Shown here piece by piece: positions 9,421-14,835 of a DNA stretch of 14,835 nt. The notes under the pieces were generated by a model that was given only the letters and a program-made list of their open reading frames with translations, ran no database searches and was not told the DNA's origin. The position numbers and the translations under genes were made by a program. How positions within the stretch are numbered: the stretch's first letter is position 1; every line of letters begins with the position of its first letter. Source of the stretch: Larix sibirica (taxonomy: Eukaryota; Streptophyta; Pinopsida; Pinales; Pinaceae); contig NWUY0304174270.1 of NCBI GenBank assembly GCA_004151065.3, forward strand, positions 1 through 14,835, written 5' to 3'.

Positions 9421-10209
9421 TGATGGAGACGTTCCCCTTCAACATGATGGAGACACATTCCATTGGCACGTGGGAGTTTCTAGACCCCAGTTGCACTACA
9501 TTTGGACCATTATTTCATCACTTTGAGAGATGTTAGAGCTGATTTGGGTGGGTCGTCCCACACGTGGGAGCCTTTGGAGGCTATTTCCATGCATTTGAGG
9601 AGGGCACTCTAGGGTTTTGACCTTGGGGCAGCCCCTCCTACCACTTGGGACCATTTTTTATGCTAGCTCTCACCCATTTAAGGAGGACATTGCTTGCTTG
9701 GACCGCTTGAGGCTTGACGTCACCTTCTAGTGACTATTTCAACCACAAGTGTGACCATTTGAGGATAGTGCCCTAGCTTTGGGGGCTTGTTTGTTGCATT
9801 TGGTTATGGTTTGGACCATTTCTCATGGAGTGCCCTCCCTCTTTGGGCTTATTTTGTACCATTTCACTCATTTTGACCATGACTAGGTGGTGCACCCTCT
9901 CTCTTTGGGAGTTGGTTGGCATATTTTATTATTTTTGACTCTAATCTTGAGAGTCCCTAGGATAGACCTAGAGTTTTGGTACATGTATTATTATTTTATT
10001 GAGAAGGAAGTTAAATCTCCCTCCTAGATAAGAGAGCTCTTCCACATTTGTAATTTGTTGTTGTTGTTGGAGGATAATACTATCACTTTGCATCTTTGGT
10101 TCTTTGTTCTCTTGGGATTTCTTCATGTTGAGGTACAACTTGATGGCTAAATATTAAGGTAACTTGTTTATTTTGGCATTGTAAGGTCTATGAATCTAGT
10201 CCATGGAAG

Positions 10210-10291
10210 GGCGATCTTGCTCTATTGGTTTAAGTGTAAGAATTTTCTATGGCGATCTTGCTCCATTGGTTTAAGTGTAAGAATTTTCTAT
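10210..10291. repeat. 41-bp tandem duplication in right arm
   Basis: 10210-10250 and 10251-10291 both run from GGCGATCTTGCTC to GAATTTTCTAT and differ at only one base (T/C in CTCTATTGG versus CTCCATTGG). The equivalent part of the left arm (about 8335-8385) has one copy. The duplication therefore arose in this arm after the two copies separated, and recently given its near identity. Confidence 0.93.
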
Positions 10292-10718
10292 ACTTGTGTC
10301 ATACTTTAGTTTTGTAACTTGGTTGAGTATTTGACATCTTACGAGGGGTACTAATCAAGGTTGCATAGGCTAGGGGTGAGCTAGGTTTCTAAATTGAAGG
10401 TGTATGCTAAGGCAACCCTTCCTTGGTGAATTTGCAAGAAGCTCTAATAGTTTCAGTTAGGAATTTGTCATGCTTTCAGGGGTCCTGGCTAAACACATAC
10501 AAACAAGGCCCAAGGAGGATATTCCCAAGACTCCTTTTTTCCCAAGAGTTTGAAGGCACTAGTCTAAATTTTTTATCTCTTCAACCAAAAATCTAAAAAA
10601 TAATCTATTTTCCTTTTTGTTTTGTTTTAAGGGTTAAATCACAAAATCTCGTGGTTGAGACTTTTAGGATTTTTCCCTAAATAAGCCTACGTAAATTTCT
10701 GGTTTTTATTTTATCTTT

Positions 10719-10726
10719 ATGCTTAA
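10719..10726 (-). other. Empty target site matching the 7614-7911 insertion
   Basis: In the reverse complement this site reads TTAAGCAT, continuous with the arm homology. In the left arm the same TTAAGCAT lies at 7912-7919, directly after the inserted element, and TTAA precedes it at 7609. The right arm thus keeps the pre-insertion sequence. Confidence 0.75.
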
Positions 10727-11430
10727 ATTTCCAAATTTATTTCTGTTTTACTTCACTGGTTTTTGCGGAAAAAATAGTGATAAAAATAACCCTTACTATT
10801 CAAATTCCATCTTCACATAAGGGTTTCATGCTACAATTAATCACTGAAATATCTGGGTTATAGATCTTGAATTTCTTGCTGATTTTAGTGGTTTAATTTG
10901 GTTTAATTTGCATTTTTTCATTTCTGAAAATTATTACAGCAAGTATTCTTAATTTTGAAAAGTTTTTAGGGCATTCTAGCATCTCAAAATTTAGATTTTA
11001 GTACTCTAAAAACTTTGCATTACTTTTTAAGGTTAAAATCCGAGTTTTTATTTAGTTTTCTTGCTCATTTTTACTGCAAAGTCTTTTGAACAACAAACTT
11101 AAATTTCTGGAAAATTTCACTCGGTTAATAATCAACTTTCACTTGCTAAACTGCTCTTAACTATTGACTAAAGTGGTTTATTTCAATTTTGGAAATTTTT
11201 TGAGTTTACTGCTTCATTGGATTTATAACAACAAGATAACTTAAGTGTTTATTTGGTTAATGCTAGTTCATAATCTTACTTTTACATTGACTGAATAACT
11301 ACACTTTTGATTCTAGAAAATATCATTTGGTTTAATGGTTAAATGCAAATCGTTCAAACTCATATGTTCATTAGCGAAGTGTTTATTGAATTCTGGAATT
11401 TACTTTCTGTGCAACTTTATTTATCATATC

Positions 11431-12650
11431 CTTTATTTGCACAAGCTCTTGATGTTATTAATATCTCATGGATTATGAATATGAGAGGCAATGCCACATG
11501 ATTAATTAATTTCAAGTTTTGGCATCTATTTCATAAAGACTTAAACACCACACTTGGAGAAGTGATTTTAGTCACTTCAATAAGTCTAGTTACATTAGTA
11601 AGTTTCTGTGATGCCTTGTTTCAAAGGTCCTTTCTCTCAAGCAAGACCTCATTCAAAGCCTTAACTTCAAGATCGTAAGGAACAACATCTAAATAACTTG
11701 TCTATTATGTAGTTTTACTTGCGGATGTATTTTATTTATGGCAATGAAACCACTTGTTTAAGTACATTTCATTATGCATCACATATCATAACTAAGTTAA
11801 TCTCCTTTCCCTTAGCTCTCTCAGATCCTAATCTAATCAACCCTAGGGAAGCCTGCCTTGACCTTAGGAGTTGGTCAAAAGAGTGGGGAGTTAGCACCTA
11901 GGTGACAGTGGTGCTTCTTTTCGAAGTTGTTCTTGAATCCTTGATAGCACTAATGGATTGGGACTTTTCCACTTACGTGCTAACTCAAGCTATAACACCT
12001 TCCATGAATGTGCTAGGGTTAGTTAAGAATGCATTATGCTAATCAAATTACCATGAAGCCACCCAACGCTTTACCAAACACCACATGTGCAAGATGCAAG
12101 CCTCTAAGATGTAAGATGATGATGCCAACAAAAGATGATAATCCATGAATCGGATGCACCCAAAACCTCAAAAATATGACTCCTAAGCCACCATCCTCCA
12201 AAGGCAACCCCAAAGGCAACCTACTTCAACCTGGGACAATCCTCGTGCTACGTGAGGGTAATAATGTGCATACACTATGCAAGGAAAGCAAGTAAGCATG
12301 TGAAAACTGAAGCTAAGAAAGCAATTGTGACTCCCTTAGACTTGCACAATACACGTGATAAGGTGCACTAGTGGTGTGTAGGGGTGAATGATTTGTCAAT
12401 TCACTTATTGCCATGTGTGTCTGCTTGTTTCAGACTAGGATGGCAATCAACTAGCTAATCTTAGGAACCTTGTAGTGGAGCAAACTCTGCAAACTAAGGC
12501 CAAGGCACAAAGTTCTCTTTATGTGACGATGGGCTATAAAAAAGACAATTAATAGAAATGGAGCCCAATGTGTTTATTATCCATTATATATCAACAATAA
12601 ACACAACAATCACATCATTAACATAGAGATACATTAGGAAGTGGAGAAAA
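11431..12650. other. No gene recognised; one palindrome
   Basis: No recognisable protein; the longest frame (11719-11901, 60 codons) has no family motifs. GAAGTGA (11559-11565) and TCACTTC (11572-11578) form a small perfect hairpin. A short direct repeat CCAAAGGCAACC lies near 12197-12220. This could be internal sequence of the element whose LTR-like part is the right arm, but nothing proves it. Confidence 0.45.
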
Positions 12651-13391
12651 ACCTCAAGGGGAATAAAAACTACTGAATATTATTAATAATAGATGTTATA
12701 ACAAAAGTTAGTTGTTACAAAGTTGACATGCCCAACTAGGGCACTACATAGATGAACTACAGTTGAACCTTCAAGCTTTTTGAGAACTAACATTTTCAGT
12801 GAACAAAACTAGTGAGGAACAACACAATTGTGTCATACCTAAGTGTTGGCTAACTAGAGCAGCTTGCTAAACTAAGTCGAATGGGAGAACCAATTCAAAT
12901 TCGAAAGAATATCACCTTGTAGTTCTAATCATCCTTAAATGTGGAACCTCAACAACAAACAATTATGGTGGTTCTATTGCCTGTAACGATTGATTGGGTT
13001 GTGTTGTCTTCCCATGTGGCTATCATCGATATGCATGGTTGGGCTCGACGTCGGTTGGATGAATGTCTTCGACATTGGTGAGTGTTAAGGCAATGACATT
13101 GAAGGAAACTTGTATCAAGACTCAACATGATTGCCATCAACAAGACTTTGCTTTGTCGACAGGTCTTCCATTGATGTGATCATTGTCAACAATCCATCGA
13201 CGACGAGCTTGCTGTCGACCTTCCTTTGTTAGGGCTTCTTTTGTCGACCATTCTCCATTGGTATGTCCTATGGCAACCTTCATCTCATTAGTCTTCCTTT
13301 GGCCTTGCTTGATCCAGATAGGACCAATTCTTCCACCTTGGAGCTTAGCCATATTCCCAAGGTTTGTTCAACAATATTTGTTAATGGATCA
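12651..13391 (-). mobile_element. Candidate 3' LTR or 3' region of the Ty3/gypsy remnant
   Basis: This lies just downstream, in minus-strand sense, of the decayed pol and its polypurine run. Reading minus, TG occurs two bases after the purine run (TG at 13391-13390), as expected for an LTR start. The far end of the LTR is not identified, so the lower limit is a placeholder. Short frames of 64-82 codons on both strands are not recognisable proteins. The stretch holds the periodic GTCGAC motif described separately. Confidence 0.35.
13155..13270. repeat. 29-30 bp periodic TGTCGAC motif
   Basis: GTCGAC occurs at 13155, 13214 and 13243, and the variant GTCAAC at 13185, giving steps of 30, 29 and 29 bases, each preceded by T or TT. 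Similarity between motifs is limited to fragments such as CTTCC. It looks like a degenerate four-unit tandem array inside the candidate LTR. Confidence 0.55.
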
Positions 13392-13393
13392 TA

Positions 13394-13403
13394 CCTCCCC
13401 TTT
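13394..13403 (-). promoter_or_regulatory. Candidate polypurine tract
   Basis: On the minus strand this reads AAAGGGGAGG, directly downstream of the pol reading frame and two bases before a TG. In LTR retrotransposons a purine run at this place primes plus-strand DNA synthesis. The position fits; the length is short, and without the matching 5' LTR the call stays tentative. Confidence 0.4.
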
Positions 13404-14029
13404 GGGAGGAGGATTGTCCCTATCAAATTGAATATTTGTAATTTGGGAAACAATTGTTGCAGTTGTGTACTAGGGTAAGTCGGGCCTTTTTTCCAATTTG
13501 TACAATTTTGATAACCTTGTTGATTCCTTCAAAGCTTGCTGTCCAGAAGTTGATTTGCATCTAACATTGCCTGCTAGTCTAGAATCAACTCATCCATGGT
13601 AGGGATAATCGACAATGTTCCTTCATCATCTTCCAATATCTACAATTCAAGCAACTCCAACAAATCAACATTCACCACTAACTAAATACCCATGTAAGGT
13701 GAAAAATCAAGTCAGATTGCTTTGCTATTCACTTGCTCCAAAATCGTAAAGGGTCCATGTTTGAAGGGCTCGAGCTTCTAATTCCCCCCCTTGAATTGCT
13801 TTGGAAAGTGTAGCCATACCAAAATCATCGACTTCAAATGCATGATCTTGCCAATGACAACATGTCTGGCTCTGTCTCTCATCTGAGACTTCCTGAAAGC
13901 CTTTTGTCCTTGTTCTTGAATCCTTCTAATGCCATCGACAAACCATATGGCCTTGGCTTGGTTATCTTGCTCATGTCTGCTTCCTGTTCCAATGATTGGA
14001 TAAATCAAATCAAAAGGATTTTGTGACAT
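13404..14029 (-). pseudogene. Ty3/gypsy pol C-terminus: integrase tail, chromodomain-like end
   Basis: One minus-strand frame runs from 14029 down past 13404 with six stops but no frameshift. It begins NPFDLIYPIIG, the segment after the integrase core in gypsy elements, followed by a charged helix-like stretch. At about 13650-13765 comes a GPY/F-type module recognisable from HGPFTILEQVNSKAI and, after two stops, LVVNVDLLEL. After an acidic linker (LEDDEG), 13450-13560 holds QGYQNCTNWKKGPTYPSTQ, which resembles the tyrosine-to-tryptophan core of the chromodomain in chromoviruses. Two stops (13712-13714, 13529-13531) replace expected Arg codons. The element is dead; the chromovirus assignment is likely but not certain. 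Confidence 0.78.
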
Positions 14030-14039
14030 AATTCCAAGT

Positions 14040-14695
14040 CAAACCTCACAAAGTTAAAGGCTTGTTGATCCATGATCGCCTTATTATATGCATTCTAAAT
14101 ACATGGGAGACTTTCATCCCACGTTTCTGGATGCTTGTGGTTGTACAAACGAAGTGTTAGTACCAATACGCAATTAACCCCTTCAATTTGTCCCTATGTC
14201 TACAGATGAAATGTAGTTCTCTTCAACTTGGTGTCCATCAAACTCGACAATGTGGTCCAAAAGTAGTTGAGAAACCTATTGCCCTTGTCGACAAAATAGA
14301 TGTAGGCAACCTGATATGCACCCACATGAGTAAAGAATAGATTTGCTACATCTTTCCCTATTATCAATGTTCTAGAAGGAATAAAGGTGACCATCCCCCT
14401 GAATCTTTCGAAAATTACAACAATGTACTTTTAATGTTGACTTGTCTAAGGATGTCCTCCAACAAAAATTCATTGAGATACTCTCCTAAGGTCTGGAGGA
14501 AACTGGAAGTAGAGTGTACAGTCCCAATTTAATGTTTTCAAGCTTAGAGATGGTACACAATGCACATCCCTCACAAACTTCTTGACATCCACTTGCATAT
14601 GCGGCTGATAAAAATATTACTGTAAATTATTCAAGGTCTTATGCATGCCAAATGCTCCGCAACCCCCTGGAACTGTGTGCTTCATGAACAATAGC
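14040..14695 (-). pseudogene. Ty3/gypsy integrase, zinc-binding and catalytic core, decayed
   Basis: The minus strand carries a zinc-binding region near 14550-14695 (KHTVPGGCGAFGMHKTLNNL, then HMQVDVKKFVRDVHC). The second His position is Cys and the second Cys position is Ser, so two of four zinc ligands are altered. The catalytic core follows: a strand-like KYIVVIFERF, MVTFIPSRT, then the second catalytic Asp in YFVDKGNRF and the Glu in GQIEGVN. At the expected first Asp (about 14486-14494) the frame is broken, and the best reading gives Asn. Two stops at 14200-14202 and 14194-14196 interrupt the conserved segment before the Glu. Further stops lie near the core start and in the YN-rich end. 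It cannot make a working integrase. Confidence 0.88.
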
Positions 14696-14835
14696 TGTTC
14701 CGCCTTTGGAATGCAGATCTATTCTTCATGGTAAAGTATACCACCTTCTACATGGAACCCTTGTTCACAGCTTGGCATCTCATTGCATCAACACTCCCTT
14801 CTGCTTCCATAAGTGGAAGTATACCACCTTCCACA
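14696..14835 (-). pseudogene. Pol region between RNase H and integrase, cut by window edge
   Basis: On the minus strand, about 14725-14800 reads VDAMRCQAVNKGSM, a stop, then KVVYFTMKNR, corresponding to the tether between RNase H and the integrase zinc finger in gypsy pol. A frameshift near 14715-14725 separates it from ICIPKAEQLLF that leads into the zinc-binding region. The upstream part of pol lies beyond the right edge. Confidence 0.7.
14734..14831. repeat. 15-bp direct repeat, period 83
   Basis: AAGTATACCACCTTC occurs at 14734-14748 and again at 14817-14831. Looser similarity flanks each copy (CTTCATGGTA versus CTTCCATAAG upstream, TACA versus CACA downstream). A small internal duplication within the pol remnant is possible, but the second copy is cut by the window end. 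Confidence 0.6.

Larger units (their letters stand above)
9421..11430 (+). repeat. Right arm of a large inverted repeat; LTR-like
   Basis: This arm is the inverted partner of 7141-9187. It opens TGATGGAGACG, and TGATGGAGA occurs again at 9445. Its first 600 bp are built from repeated TTTGGACCATTT- and TTTGAGGA-like words. Around 9985-10140 it resembles an LTR promoter and leader, with a T-rich stretch, a short AGAGCTCT palindrome and a TTG triplet run (10059-10070), but no defined TATA box or polyadenylation signal can be proved. It carries a 41-bp tandem duplication absent from the left arm. No primer-binding site complementary to a plant tRNA, and no gag or pol, was recognised downstream. 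Confidence 0.85.

Noticed and set aside
9154-9453. A single short microRNA-type hairpin around the spacer
   Set aside because: Pairing continues for about 2 kb on each side with many indels and the loop is about 233 bases, so it is not a compact microRNA precursor.
11719-11901. 60-codon plus-strand frame
   Set aside because: It has no recognisable motif, no context and a length within chance.
13137-13478. Several 64-82 codon frames on both strands next to the pol remnant
   Set aside because: They overlap each other and lie at or beyond the end of pol. The minus-strand pol frame and candidate LTR explain this sequence better.

Overview
The window looks like decayed, non-genic nuclear DNA from a large plant genome. 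It is AT-rich, has no intact gene and no open frame over about 94 codons, and most recognisable structure is repeat-derived. A gymnosperm would fit old, stop-riddled Ty3/gypsy remains and nested repeats, but that is inference; no marker gene fixes the organism.

Layout. Positions 1-4440 are AT-rich with one weak, stop-interrupted coding-like stretch on the minus strand (514-884) and a clean 56-bp tandem duplication (2302-2412). Positions 3924-5179 form a composite block: two adjacent small palindromes, a tract rich in GAGTC/GACTC words, a GC- and CpG-rich island (4450-4690) with a 38-bp internal repeat, a second GAGTC/GACTC tract, and a 150-bp tandem duplication with a nested third copy of 30 bp. 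Positions 5180-7140 hold little that can be named.

The main structure is a large diverged inverted repeat: left arm about 7141-9187, spacer 9188-9420, right arm about 9421-11430. The arms read as head-to-head copies of one repeat family. The left arm alone carries a 298-bp TG...CA element (7614-7911) with long terminal inverted repeats and a 5-bp near-identical flanking repeat. The right arm preserves the empty target site (10719-10726) and alone carries a 41-bp tandem duplication. Both local changes therefore came after the arms were in existence as separate copies.

Positions 11431-12650 hold no recognisable gene. From 13394 to the right edge, the minus strand carries the 3' part of a dead Ty3/gypsy pol: linker, integrase zinc-binding region, catalytic core, C-terminal GPY/F-like module and a chromodomain-like tail, then a polypurine run. 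Several stops fall where Arg CGA or Gln CAG codons are expected, the pattern left by deamination of methylated cytosines. The likely 3' LTR (below 13391) contains a 29-30 bp periodic GTCGAC motif.

No set of genes works together here. The value of the window lies in its repeat architecture and relative dating of events.
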